The notes under the pieces were generated by a model. The model was not told the origin of the DNA. It did no database searches and saw only the letters and a list, made by a program, of their open reading frames with translations. Positions 46,933 through 56,756 of a stretch of DNA of 64,000 bases are shown here, in pieces. The number at the start of each line of letters is the position of its first letter. Position 1 is the first letter of the stretch. The DNA is taken from the NCBI RefSeq assembly GCF_907164915.1, contig NC_061869.1:10961721-11025720 (forward strand), given 5' to 3'. The translations under genes and the position numbers were made by a program. The stretch comes from Impatiens glandulifera. Its lineage: Eukaryota; Streptophyta; Magnoliopsida; Ericales; Balsaminaceae.

Positions 46933-46935
46933 CTG

Positions 46936-47377
46936 GTTTTGGGGCTAACCTATTGTCCGGGCATTAAATGAGATGATATGTATTAACCGCAAGATAAGAG
47001 TCTTTGCATAAAATAGGCAGTTTTGCAGGTTTAGGTGTCGGTCATAGGCCTGGACTGTGAAAGATATCAAAAGATCTTCACGTCTTTTTAGGCGCGACCA
47101 GGTTTACTCTGAAAAGGCAATGATGCAGAACAGATACCTTTAACCTCTGATAACTATTCCTCTTCTGTTTGAAATTCAAATAATCTGGGGTAGCGTGCTT
47201 CCGAGCCGGTCAGACATCAGTTGTTCATCCCGATGCGGTTATTTGGTGCATGCACCAAGTAGCCGGTCGGTTTACTTTCTCTGATAGACTGGGCGGTTCT
47301 TCCGCAAACACTCCGAAGATTCAAAGTTCAACTTCTTAGGAAGAATTATCGATTTGTCTGTCTGAACCGATTTCCCT
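46936..47377. other. Spacer between pol and extra gene C
   Basis: No open frame of interest was seen. It separates the end of pol (47378) from the promoter of extra gene C. Confidence 0.5.
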
Positions 47378-50300
47378 TTAATTATCCTTTGGAAGGATTT
47401 GGCTAATGTCGGTTAAGCCGAGAGTAAGTCTAAATTGAGAAAACTTAGCTTCCTGCAGCGGCTTCGTGAAGATATCGGCTACTTGTTGATCGGTCGGTAC
47501 GTATTCCAGCCGGATATGCTTCAGCGTGACATGCTCTCGGATGAAATGATGCCTTATGTCGATGTGCTTGGTTCTGGAGTGGAGAACCGGGTTGTAGGTA
47601 ATCGCAATGGCACTTGTGTTGTCACAGAAGATCGGGGACTCTTCGGCTATGATACCGAAGTCCTTCAGCTGCTGTTGAATCCAGAGGAGTTGGGAACAGC
47701 AACTTCCGGCCGCCAAGTATTCAGCCTCCGCAGTTGATGTAGCCACCGATGTCTGTTTCTTGCTGTGCCATGATACCAGTCGGTCACCTAGGAACTGACA
47801 TGTTCCACTGGTGCTTTTCCTGTCGATCTTGCATCCTGCATAGTCTGCGTCTGAATAGCTTGTCAGATTAAAAGATGAGTCTTTTAGGTACCACAGACCG
47901 ACATCAGGAGTGCCTTTTAGATACTTCAGTATCCTCTTTGCAGCTGTGTAATGGGATTGCTTTGGATTTGCTTGGAATCTCCCACACACACCAACTGCAA
48001 ACAGGATGTCCGGTCTACTTGCTGTCAGGTACAGCAGGGAACCGATCATGCCTCGGTATGCAATCTGATCTACCGATTGACCTTCATCATCTCTATCCAA
48101 TTTAACGGATGAGCTCATTGGAGTGGCCGCTGAGGAGCATGTGTCCATACCGAATTTCTTTAGCAGCTCCTTGGTATATTTAGGTTGACTGATGAATGTT
48201 CCTTCCTTGAGTTGTTTAACCTGAAGACCTAGGAAGAAACTTAATTCTCCCATCATACTCATTTCAAATTTGTCAGTCATCATATTTGAGAACTTGTCAC
48301 AGAGCTTTGGATCGATGGAACCGAAAATAATATCATCTACATAAATTTGAACAAGTAGGATATGTTCCTTCTTTTCAAACTTAAACAAGGTTTTATCCAC
48401 CGAACCGATGGTGAAATCATGCTCTAATAAAAATGCGGTTAGCGTATCATACCAGGCCCTAGGTGCTTGCTTTAGACCATATAAAGCTTTGTTCAGCCGG
48501 TATACATGGTTTGGAAATGCAGCATTTTTGAAACCGGGTGGCTGTTCAACGTACACTTCTTCACGTATATCACCGTTCAGAAATGCACTTTTAACATCCA
48601 TTTGAAAAACTTTGAAATTTTTGAAAGCAACAAATGCAAGAAAAATCCTAATGGCTTCAATCCTGGCTACAGGAGCAAATGACTCTTCAAAGTCAATGCC
48701 TTCTTCCTGTTTGTAACCTTGAGCCACTAATCTGGCTTTGTTCCTCGTGACCAAACCGTCCTCATTGAGTTTGTTTCTGAATACCCATCTTGTTCCTATG
48801 ACCGATTGATCTTTCGGTCTGGGAACTAAGTACCAGACTTTACTACTCTCGAACTGGTTTAGCTCTTCTTGCATTCCCAAGATCCAATCCGGATCTGACA
48901 ATGCTTCATCTATTCTTTTCGGTTCAATCTGGGATATAAAAGCAGAGTTAAAATATCCTTCCAGAAGTTGACTCCTAGTTCGAACAGGTTCTGAAGGGTC
49001 ACCTATAATTTTCTCAGGAGGATGTTTACTATTTCTTCTGAGATTCAGTTCAGGAGTGTCTACCAGATTACCGGTAACTTGACCAAGGCTAGACATGTCG
49101 GTAGGTTGACCGAGATTGTCAGACCGACCGACTTCCTCGGATTGGACCGAAGTGTCAGCTTCCTGTTGTGAGACAGCTTGATCCGGCTGGGTATCAATAT
49201 TACCCATTAGCTCATGGACAAACCGCCTGAAGACCGGAGTCTCATCTTCACTGTCAGAATGAATATCATTATTTTCCAATCTGTTGTGTAGATCAAAGCA
49301 TGAAGCAGTGTTGCTTTCAACCGATTCATCGAAAACAACGTGAATTGTTTCCTCCATGGTTGCAGTTCTATTATTGTATACTCTATATGCTTTACTTACT
49401 GCCGAGTATCCAAGCATGATGCCGGTATCGGTCTTTGCATCAAAAGCGGTGAGTTGGGTTTTACCATTTATATGAATATAACATTTACAACCGAAAATCC
49501 TGAGGTACTTGAGTTTAGGAACTCTGTTAAAATAAACCTCATACGGTGTTTTGTTGTGAAATCTGTTTATTAAAGACCGGTTTTGTGTATGGCATGCAGT
49601 GTTGATAGCCTCAGCCCAAAATTTCTGAGCAATGCCGGAGTCGGCTATCATGGACCGTGCGGCTTCCTTGAGAGTCCGGTTTCTTCTCTCGGCCAGGCCA
49701 TTTTGTTGAGGAGTCCTAGCACTAGACAACTCGTGTCGAATGCCGGATTCATCAAGATATGCAGTTAATGTACTATTAGTAAATTCGGTACCTCGATCAC
49801 TTCGAATGCTATTGATACGAGTTGATTTTTCATTTTGCAACCGCTTAAGAAGTGTGATCAGGTTTGATACAGTTTCACGTTTAGATGGTAGAAATATCAC
49901 CCATGTATATCTAGAATAATCATCAATAACTACCATGGTGTAAAGCATGCCTCCTAGGCTAATGACCTGAATCGGTCCAAATAAATCCATGTGAAGAAGA
50001 TCTAGACACCGGCTAGATTGAATATTTCCTTTACTCTTAAAAGATGACCTAGTTTGTTTACCCATCTGGCATGCTGAACAAACCTTATCCTGGTTAAATA
50101 CTATATCAGGAATACCTTCAACTAGCTTTTTGCCACGAATGTAGTTTAAAGTTTTCATGTTTAGATGGTTTAGTCTCTTGTGCCATAGCCAGGTTTGATC
50201 AGTCTTAGCTATCATGCATATAGGATGTTCTACTCTTGTTTTCCAGTCTACCTTATAAATGTTACCTATCCTATTTCCGGTTAGCAATACAATACCTTGA

Positions 50301-50653
50301 GAGTCCTTAACTAAGCATGCATGTTTAAGGAATTCTACCGTGTATCCGGCGTCACACATCTGACTAATACTAAGTAGATTAAAACGTAGGTTTTCAACTA
50401 GAAGTACATTATCAATAGTTAGGTTTCCATGGACAATCTTACCCTTGCCCACAGTTTTACCCTTTGAGTTGTCACCGAAGGTAATTAGAGCACCGGTTAC
50501 TGATCTGATGTCGATTAGCAGATTGCTGTTTCCGGTCATGTGCTTGGAGCAACCGCTGTCCAAGAACCATTCGGAGTTTCCTAGCCGTTTCTTTGGATCC
50601 TGCAAAATGTACATATTTACAACTGTTTGGTACCCACATTTACTTGGGTCCAC
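47378..50653 (-). CDS. pol: Inner Copia pol (protease, integrase, RT, RNase H)
   Basis: 1091 codons open to the stop. Domains: aspartic protease DSG at 32-34; GAG-pre-integrase zinc finger H158, H163, C192, C195; integrase catalytic triad D223, D286, E322; reverse transcriptase with YVDD at 771-774; RNase H (about 930-1070) with AEAEYLA. The open frame begins at a GTG and has no natural ATG, because in Copia it is the continuation of gag. The ~120 codons linking it to gag (51017-50654) are open in another frame, so two compensating 1-bp indels break what was one gag-pol frame. Its catalytic residues are all present, so the enzyme itself looks recent. Confidence 0.93.
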   Translation of the reverse strand: MDPSKCGYQTVVNMYILQDPKKRLGNSEWFLDSGCSKHMTGNSNLLIDIRSVTGALITFGDNSKGKTVGKGKIVHGNLTIDNVLLVENLRFNLLSISQMCDAGYTVEFLKHACLVKDSQGIVLLTGNRIGNIYKVDWKTRVEHPICMIAKTDQTWLWHKRLNHLNMKTLNYIRGKKLVEGIPDIVFNQDKVCSACQMGKQTRSSFKSKGNIQSSRCLDLLHMDLFGPIQVISLGGMLYTMVVIDDYSRYTWVIFLPSKRETVSNLITLLKRLQNEKSTRINSIRSDRGTEFTNSTLTAYLDESGIRHELSSARTPQQNGLAERRNRTLKEAARSMIADSGIAQKFWAEAINTACHTQNRSLINRFHNKTPYEVYFNRVPKLKYLRIFGCKCYIHINGKTQLTAFDAKTDTGIMLGYSAVSKAYRVYNNRTATMEETIHVVFDESVESNTASCFDLHNRLENNDIHSDSEDETPVFRRFVHELMGNIDTQPDQAVSQQEADTSVQSEEVGRSDNLGQPTDMSSLGQVTGNLVDTPELNLRRNSKHPPEKIIGDPSEPVRTRSQLLEGYFNSAFISQIEPKRIDEALSDPDWILGMQEELNQFESSKVWYLVPRPKDQSVIGTRWVFRNKLNEDGLVTRNKARLVAQGYKQEEGIDFEESFAPVARIEAIRIFLAFVAFKNFKVFQMDVKSAFLNGDIREEVYVEQPPGFKNAAFPNHVYRLNKALYGLKQAPRAWYDTLTAFLLEHDFTIGSVDKTLFKFEKKEHILLVQIYVDDIIFGSIDPKLCDKFSNMMTDKFEMSMMGELSFFLGLQVKQLKEGTFISQPKYTKELLKKFGMDTCSSAATPMSSSVKLDRDDEGQSVDQIAYRGMIGSLLYLTASRPDILFAVGVCGRFQANPKQSHYTAAKRILKYLKGTPDVGLWYLKDSSFNLTSYSDADYAGCKIDRKSTSGTCQFLGDRLVSWHSKKQTSVATSTAEAEYLAAGSCCSQLLWIQQQLKDFGIIAEESPIFCDNTSAIAITYNPVLHSRTKHIDIRHHFIREHVTLKHIRLEYVPTDQQVADIFTKPLQEAKFSQFRLTLGLTDISQILPKDN

Positions 50654-51013
50654 ATGCGATTAGTCCCTTAGGTATCCAAACCTTGATGAACCGGACAGTT
50701 TTCTTTGCTAGGGTTTTAACTGTCCTTTTGGCACTCGGTCTCGTGTATTTCGGTTTTCCTTCAGATGACCTAAATGGAGATGGTCTTTGATTCGGTGATC
50801 TATAGTTTGACCTACGTGGCTCAGGAAAATCTTTCTTATATTTGAGGATTTCTGCTTTCCTTTTCTCAAGGTCAAGCCATGAATCGGTTGGGCCAACATA
50901 ATCGTATTTTAGCTTCTCTTCCCTATAATATGCGGTTTCCTCTTCTTCGGCTGTCCAGGTGCTCTTAAGGAATTTTATAAAGGGGAGGTTTCCTTTTGTA
51001 AGCCTGGCTTTCT
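50654..51013 (-). pseudogene. gag-pol linker in shifted frame
   Basis: The minus strand is open from 51017 to a TAA near 50647 in the frame one base behind gag. It reads IEKARLTKGN at its start and [11 protein letters not shown] at its end, which continues gag and leads into pol. Gag and pol are in the same frame as each other. So a base is missing near 51017 and one is added near 50650. Programmed frameshifting is less likely, since two opposite shifts would be needed. Confidence 0.8.
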
Positions 51014-52480
51014 CTATGGGTTTTCGGTCTTTGGAGCTATTCCTGTGTATCCTAGACCACGCTTACAACGAGGATGCCTATAGTGTTTATTCATATCCTT
51101 TACTATATCGCTAGATCTCTTATAGGCGGCCATCGTATATTGAAATCGGGCATTTTCTTCCTCGGTTAGTTCTCTAGTCGGTTCACTAGGTTGTTCGATT
51201 TTAAGATCTAACTCGGTTTCTAGAGTGTGGGTATCATCAGGTTGTATAACTTCCGGTTCGGTGATGATAGGTACCTCTGGTTCTATGGGAATAGGTACTG
51301 TGGGATCGGGCTTGATGTTGAGATGTTTAGGTAGCATGGTCAGTAGGTTCTTATATTCTTCTACCATGTCATTCAATGCTTCATATAACTCATCTTTAGT
51401 AAATTCATCATAGGGAGAGTCAAATACCTGTTCCTCATTGGCCATGAGGCACGTGAGTTCATCGTCGCTGTCACTGCGAGCCCACAAACTTCCTCCATCG
51501 TCGGCTATCAGTGCTTTCGGTACCTCACTTCCCTCACCGGCTTGTTGATAATTGTTTCTGTCATTCTGATAGTCCGGTTTCTGGGTATCCCTCCTTGGTT
51601 TCCTGCATTCCCACTTAAAGTGTCCCATACAGTTACAGTTATAGCATCTTACATTGGATTTGTCACCATAGTAGTTGTTTGTCGGTTGGCTCCTTTTCAT
51701 GAACCTCCCAAACTTCTGTGCAAGCATTGCCATGGCGTCCTCTGTAAACTGTTCGGCTGTTCTGATAGGTGCAGGTGCAGGAGCCGGTATCGGTGTAGGT
51801 GTAGGTACAGGAGCAGGTACAGTCGGTTCTGTAGATGTGATTAGTGCTCTGGTTGATGTTGAGGCTGAGACTTCCTCTTCGGTTCTAGATTTCATTTCGA
51901 ACTCGTATGCCTTGAGATCTTCGAATACATCGTATAGTTTCATCTTACGTAGGCTCTTTGATTCCCTCATTACCATTGTCTTTATATCCCAGGCACTTGG
52001 AAGAGATCTCAAAGCCTTCATAACTACCTCTTTGTTCTCATACTTCTTGCCCAGAGTAGCTAGCTCATCTAACACACCAGTGAACCGGTCACTGTATTCC
52101 TTCATAGTTTCTCCCGGTTTCATTTTGATGCTTTCAAACTTCTGTGTGGCCATCATTATTTTGTTCTCCCTTGTTCTTTCATTTCCTTCAAAGATCTGGA
52201 TGACCGTGTTCCATGTCTCCTTCGCAGTTTTGCAATCTCTGATCTTGCAGTATGTGTTTCTGTCTACGCTGTTGGAGATCCGGTTTCTTGCATGGTTATC
52301 CAGATTGTTCCTTCTCCTATCATCAGCCGTCCATTCTTTTCTGTCTTTATCAATGACTATCGGTCCTTCGGTTAGAACGGATTCCATTTCATCATCCAAG
52401 GTGACTAGATGCAGGTGCATGCGTGCCTTCCAGTTAGCAAAGTCACAGCCTTCTAGCATTGGAGGCCTATCCTGATACAT
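51014..52480 (-). CDS. gag: Inner Copia gag
   Basis: 488 residues. An N-terminal UBN2-type gag domain (about 1-215) is followed by a proline/alanine/threonine-rich linker (about 230-265), a CX2CX4HX4C zinc knuckle (CYNCNCMGHFKWEC, about 283-296) and an acidic tail. The ATG is 26 bases from the primer-binding site. It forms the capsid that packages element RNA in the cytoplasm. The stop at 51014 is a consequence of the frame change described for the linker. Confidence 0.92.
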   Translation of the reverse strand: MYQDRPPMLEGCDFANWKARMHLHLVTLDDEMESVLTEGPIVIDKDRKEWTADDRRRNNLDNHARNRISNSVDRNTYCKIRDCKTAKETWNTVIQIFEGNERTRENKIMMATQKFESIKMKPGETMKEYSDRFTGVLDELATLGKKYENKEVVMKALRSLPSAWDIKTMVMRESKSLRKMKLYDVFEDLKAYEFEMKSRTEEEVSASTSTRALITSTEPTVPAPVPTPTPIPAPAPAPIRTAEQFTEDAMAMLAQKFGRFMKRSQPTNNYYGDKSNVRCYNCNCMGHFKWECRKPRRDTQKPDYQNDRNNYQQAGEGSEVPKALIADDGGSLWARSDSDDELTCLMANEEQVFDSPYDEFTKDELYEALNDMVEEYKNLLTMLPKHLNIKPDPTVPIPIEPEVPIITEPEVIQPDDTHTLETELDLKIEQPSEPTRELTEEENARFQYTMAAYKRSSDIVKDMNKHYRHPRCKRGLGYTGIAPKTENP

Positions 52481-52505
52481 GTTTGCTTGAGTATTGAAAC
52501 TAACT

Positions 52506-52517
52506 GCTCTGATACCA
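52506..52517 (-). promoter_or_regulatory. Primer-binding site of the inner Copia element
   Basis: The minus strand reads TGGTATCAGAGC, the initiator tRNA-Met complement, directly beside the 5' LTR. Confidence 0.92.
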
Positions 52518-52519
52518 AT

Positions 52520-53822
52520 TGTTAGGATCTAGGTCGTCGCTGGTGGACCGGGGGTTGGACCGGTTAGCGGTTCTCACTCGTAGGGTGGTGGTTAATCCGG
52601 TTAGAGATTAACACCGGGGTTTCAATACTACACAACCTGTCACAAACCCTTGAACTAGGTTCAAGCGCGGAAGAGGTTTGCTTTCAGGTTGAAGCGGTAC
52701 ACTTGTATGATAGGCACGGTCGGTTTCGGATGATGAAGATTTGGAGATGGTGGGTCGGTTTTGGCAATCTGGATATTCGGTATGGTTAGTATAGATTCGG
52801 TTTGGAGCGGTATGGTTAAGTTAGTCGGTTATGTAATGAAGCCAACAGAAAGTAAATAACACAAGGTTTTATGGATGTTCGGAGATAAAACTCCTACGTC
52901 ACCCCTTACTCTCGAAACCGCGAGAAGGATATTCACTAAGGAATACAAGTACAATCCGATCGAGACTTATTTCCTGCTCGATAATACTCTTACAATTCAC
53001 ACCGAAATTGTAACACACACTTAGAATTTAGCACTTAGGCTTTCTTGGAATAACACAGTTTTATCACTTGTAGTAAATGCTCTCAACGCTTCACTTGATG
53101 TCTCTTAATGTCCCAATATTTGTCCCGCATTTACTCTTCTGCAACTGCCTCCTTTTATAGGTGAACTATGCCAACGGTCATATTTCACTGCCTTGAATCC
53201 GATTGGCTGATCAGAGGTGCAGTGATTCAGTGTCTCAGACCTGCCGGTCGTCTCCTCAGACCTGACGGTCAATCTCAGACCTGGTATCCTGTTTCAGACC
53301 TGCCGGTCTGTAAGGCAAACCTGCTGGGTTTGTCTTTTACTCAATGTAGGCACTGTCTGTTTGGACAGTTGTCTGTACTTTGAAGATTTCCTTTCTGGCT
53401 TATCCCGAAGTAGAAGGATTCGGTAGTACGGTTTTTCTGCAGCCTACAGTCTTTCCTCAGACTTGCATGGATATGGAAGTATTCAGTCTGTTCCTTTGGT
53501 ATCATTCTCAATAGATACCCGAAATGTCTTCTTGTACTAGTCGGCCACTTGACTTGGCCGAATATCTTTTGGTAGTGAAGTAACCGGACTTCTTCCGGTT
53601 ATTCTTGTCTTGTGGATAATCGGCTGTTTGATGGATCTGGTTTTAAGCTTTGGCCGATCCTTTGTGCGGTCACGTTCAGAATGCTTTTGATCGGTATGGT
53701 GACTTGACCGATTCGGTTTCTTCAGTTGGTTTTCTTTTGTTCATCCGGTCCGGTTCCTTGTTCCTGCGTGGGAAGTTTGTTTAAGTTAGGTTTATTCGAA
53801 CCGGTCTTGAATTTATCTAACA
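52520..53822 (-). repeat. 5' LTR of the inner Copia element
   Basis: 1303 bp, partner of 40033-41335. U3 (about 53150-53822) shows about one difference from the partner, whereas R/U5 (52520-53150) shows about twenty substitutions and short indels. Confidence 0.95.
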
Positions 53823-53827
53823 GTATT

Positions 53828-56347
53828 CATAATACGAGAGGGACTCTAGACTACATTCATTCTGATTTATGGGGGCCTTCTAGAGTACCATCTAAAGGTG
53901 GTGCGTTCTATATGTTGACTATTATAGATGATTTCTCCAGGAAGGTTTGGGCATTCTTTTTTAAACAAAAGAGTGACGTATTTTCTACCTTTAAAGAGTG
54001 GAAGTTAATGATTGAGAAGCAGACAGGGAGGCAAGTGAAGCATCTTCGAACTGATAACGGTTTGGAGTTTTGTTCTAATGAGTTTAATACTTTATGTAGA
54101 ACTGAAGGTATTGTGAGGCATCATACAGTTCGACATAATCCTCAACAGAATGGAGTTGCAGAGAGGGTGAATAGGACTTTGATGGAGAAGGTGCGTTGTA
54201 TGCGCCTTAATACTGGGCTACCGATGTCGTTTTGGGCTGAGACCGCTGCGTATGCATGTCATCTCGTTAATCGCTCTCCTTCGACTGCTATTGATAAGAA
54301 AACTCCACAAGAGGTATGGATTGGTTCTCCTACTAGTTATTCTGATTTAAAAAATTTCGAATGTCCTGCGTATGCTCATGTGGATAATGGGAAGTTAGAG
54401 CCTCGTTCGGTGAAGTGTGTGTTCATAGGGTTCAAGTAAGGTGTGAAGGGATACAAGTTGTGGTGTCCTGAGACTAGTAAAGTCGTCATCAGTAGAGATG
54501 TTGTTTTTGATGAGACTAGTATGCTTCAGGGGTCTCCATCTTCAACTCCCTCCGAGGGAAATCAACATAAGTCAAGTATTAAGGTGGAGCTTGAGATTGG
54601 GTTAAAACCTAAACCAGAGCAAACTCCAGAGCCTATTCCAGTTTTTATGGATGATGCTAGCTCCTCAGAAGCACCTCCACAACATTCAATTGCTAAAAAT
54701 AGGCCTCGTAGAGAAATTAGACGCCCTCAAAGATATGCAGAGGCTGATTTAGTTGCGTATGCATTAAATGTGGCTGAAGAGATTGATTCAGAAGAAGAAC
54801 CCGCGACGTATTCAGAAGCGGTTACCTATGAAAACTCTTGCATGTGGATGATCGCTATGCAGGAAGAGATGGAATCGCTTCACAAGAATGCTACATGGGA
54901 TCTAGTGAAGCTACCAAAGAGCAAGAAGGTTGTTCGTTGCAAATGGGTGTATAAGAGAAAGGAAGGTACGATGGGAGTTGAAGAAGCCAAGTATAAAGCC
55001 AGACTTGTTGCAAAAGGATATAGTCAAACTCTAGGTGTTGATTTTACTGAAGTATTTTCTCCAGTTGTGAAGCACAATTCTATTCGGGCTTTACTAGGTA
55101 TTGTGGCATTCCACGATCTTGAGCTTGAGCAGTTAGATGTAAAAACTGCATTCTTACACGGAGAACTTGAGGAAGACATCTACATGCAGCAACCAGAGGG
55201 ATTCGTAGCCTTAGGAAAGGAGGACTACGTATGTCAGCTGAAAAAGTCTCTTTATAGTTTGAAACAGTCACCAAGACAGTGGTATAAGAGATTCGATAAA
55301 TTTATGACCACTCATGATTTCAGGAGGAGAAGTTACGATAGTTGTGTCTACTTTAAAGTATGTGATGATGGGTCGTTTGTTTACCTATTGTTGTATGTTG
55401 ACGATATGCTAATTGCCGCTAAAGATCAAATAGAGGTCAGAAAGGTGAAAGCACAGTTGAGTAGCGAGTTTGAGATGAAAGATTTAGGTGCAGCAAAGAA
55501 GATGCTTGGAATGGAGATTCTTAGAGATCGACCGGCTGGTAAATTGTACATAAGTCAAAAGAGGTACATCAAAAAAGTCCTTAGTAGGTTTAACATGCAA
55601 AGTGCCAAGCCGGTAAGTACTCCACTAGCTGCTCATTTTAAACTTTCGTCTTCTTTGTCACCACAGTCAGATAGTGATGATGATTATATGTCGCGAGTTC
55701 CATACTCTAGTGTCGTTGGCTCCCTTATGTGTTCTATGGTTTGTTCACGACCTGACTTAGCATATGCAGTTAGTGTTGTTAGTAGATATATGGCAAACCC
55801 TGGTAAGGAACATTGGAAAGTAGTTCAGTGGATTCTCAGATACTTATGTGGTTCTACTGATGTTTGTTTACAGTTTGGGAAAAGTAGAGATGGAGTTGTC
55901 GGTTACGTTGATTCAGATTACGCTGGAGATCTTGATAAGAGAAGATCATTGTCTGGTTACATTTTTTGTGTTGGTGGTTGCGCTATTAGTTGGAAGGTTA
56001 TGTTGCAAGCTACAGTTGTTTTGTCTACTACAGAGGCAGAATACATGGCGATTACAGAAGCTTGCAAAGAAGCAATTTGGATGAAAGGCTTGTTTGGCGA
56101 ACTTAGTGATGATTTGCAGATTTCTACAATCTTTTGTGATAGCCAGAGTGCTATTTTTCTGACAAAGGATCAGATGTTTCACGAGAGGACTAAGCACATT
56201 GATGTACGATATCATTTTGTGCGTGATGTGATTGCTCGTGGTGATATTGTTGTGAGCACACACAATAATCTTGCAGATATGATGACCAAGTCACTTCCTA
56301 TTACCAAGTTTGAGCATTGCTTGAACTTGGTTGGTCTTCATTACTAA
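53828..56347 (+). pseudogene. Outer Copia pol, 3' part
   Basis: Continues the frame cut at 40032. Integrase core (LDYIHSDLWG, TDNGLEF, QQNGVAER; 53845-54170), reverse transcriptase ([13 protein letters not shown] near 55120, YVDDM near 55396) and RNase H (TTEAEYMA near 56030, [12 protein letters not shown] near 56185). One TAA (54437-54439) splits it. The rest is open for 634 codons to the natural stop. Phrasing matches Tnt1-94-type Copia polyproteins. Confidence 0.9.
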
Positions 56348-56441
56348 GTTATGCCCTTACGGAATTTTGGTGGAAGAGGTTTAATTTTGTGGTTATGCTA
56401 TCAAAGATTGGAATTCGTTTCAAGGTGGAGATTGTTAGAGT

Positions 56442-56756
56442 CAAAATGAGAGCTTTTATTGGACTTTAGATGCTTCCTAAAAATTGTTAAAATCTTCTTG
56501 AATACCCATAACTAACACTCAAACCATCTCAAACACGAAAAATGTAAAATTTGGATAAGAGCTTGAAAAACAAAAATATGGTGCATCGTCTAAGTTAATT
56601 TCATTTGATTTCCTTTTCAATCATATTTTTCTTTTTTTTTCCTTGTCTTGGTCTGCTATTTATAGCGATCTCAATGCTCTTTCCCTTCCAAAATAGAGTT
56701 TAGCCTTCTTTTGATAAAAAAAAGTTTAGAATTTATGCCGATAAATTTAGCAACTA
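56442..56756. other. Unassigned DNA between the outer Copia end and block B
   Basis: This is where the 3' LTR and right flank of the outer element should be, but the sequence matches neither the 5' LTR nor the MMP3 upstream region. A TATA-like TATTTATAG lies near 56660. It may be the left neighbour of block B brought in by rearrangement. Confidence 0.5.

Larger units (their letters stand above)
40033..53822 (-). mobile_element. Inner Copia element (SIRE-like) with three extra genes
   Basis: A 13,790-bp LTR retrotransposon on the minus strand, flanked by a 5-bp target duplication GTATT (40028-40032 and 53823-53827). Reading 5' to 3' on the minus strand: 5' LTR (52520-53822), primer-binding site (52506-52517), gag, pol, then three extra sense-strand genes (46863-46108, 45594-44887, 44377-41660), polypurine tract, 3' LTR (40033-41335). 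The pol order protease-integrase-RT-RNase H makes it Copia. RT and integrase phrasing resembles the SIRE/Maximus lineage, whose members can carry an envelope-like frame in the same position. The extra genes here show no membrane segment and are related to one another, so they are not typical envelope-like frames. Confidence 0.93.
38256..56441 (+). mobile_element. Outer Copia element (Tnt1-94-like), interrupted and lacking its 3' LTR
   Basis: The 5' LTR is at 38256-38568, the primer-binding site at 38572-38583, a single gag-pol frame runs from 38611 to 56347, and a purine-rich tract AAGGTGGAGAT sits just before a vestige of the 3' LTR (TGTTAGAGT, 56433-56441). After those 9 bases the sequence no longer matches the 5' LTR, so the 3' LTR and right flank have been lost. 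An unrelated 13.8-kb Copia element sits inside the integrase region. Excluding that insert the element was about 4.4 kb plus the missing LTR. It inserted in the MMP3 upstream region, after CATTAATAAA. Confidence 0.9.

Noticed and set aside
50653..51017. Programmed frameshift between gag and pol
   Set aside because: Gag and pol are in the same frame, so two opposite shifts would be needed. Two indels are simpler.
51675..52475. 266-codon plus-strand frame opposite gag
   Set aside because: Antisense shadow of gag, which has a clear zinc knuckle and a start beside the primer-binding site.
53726..53827. Start of the 237-codon frame at 53726
   Set aside because: Its first codons translate LTR sequence of the inner element. 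The real coding part begins at 53828 as the continuation of the outer pol.
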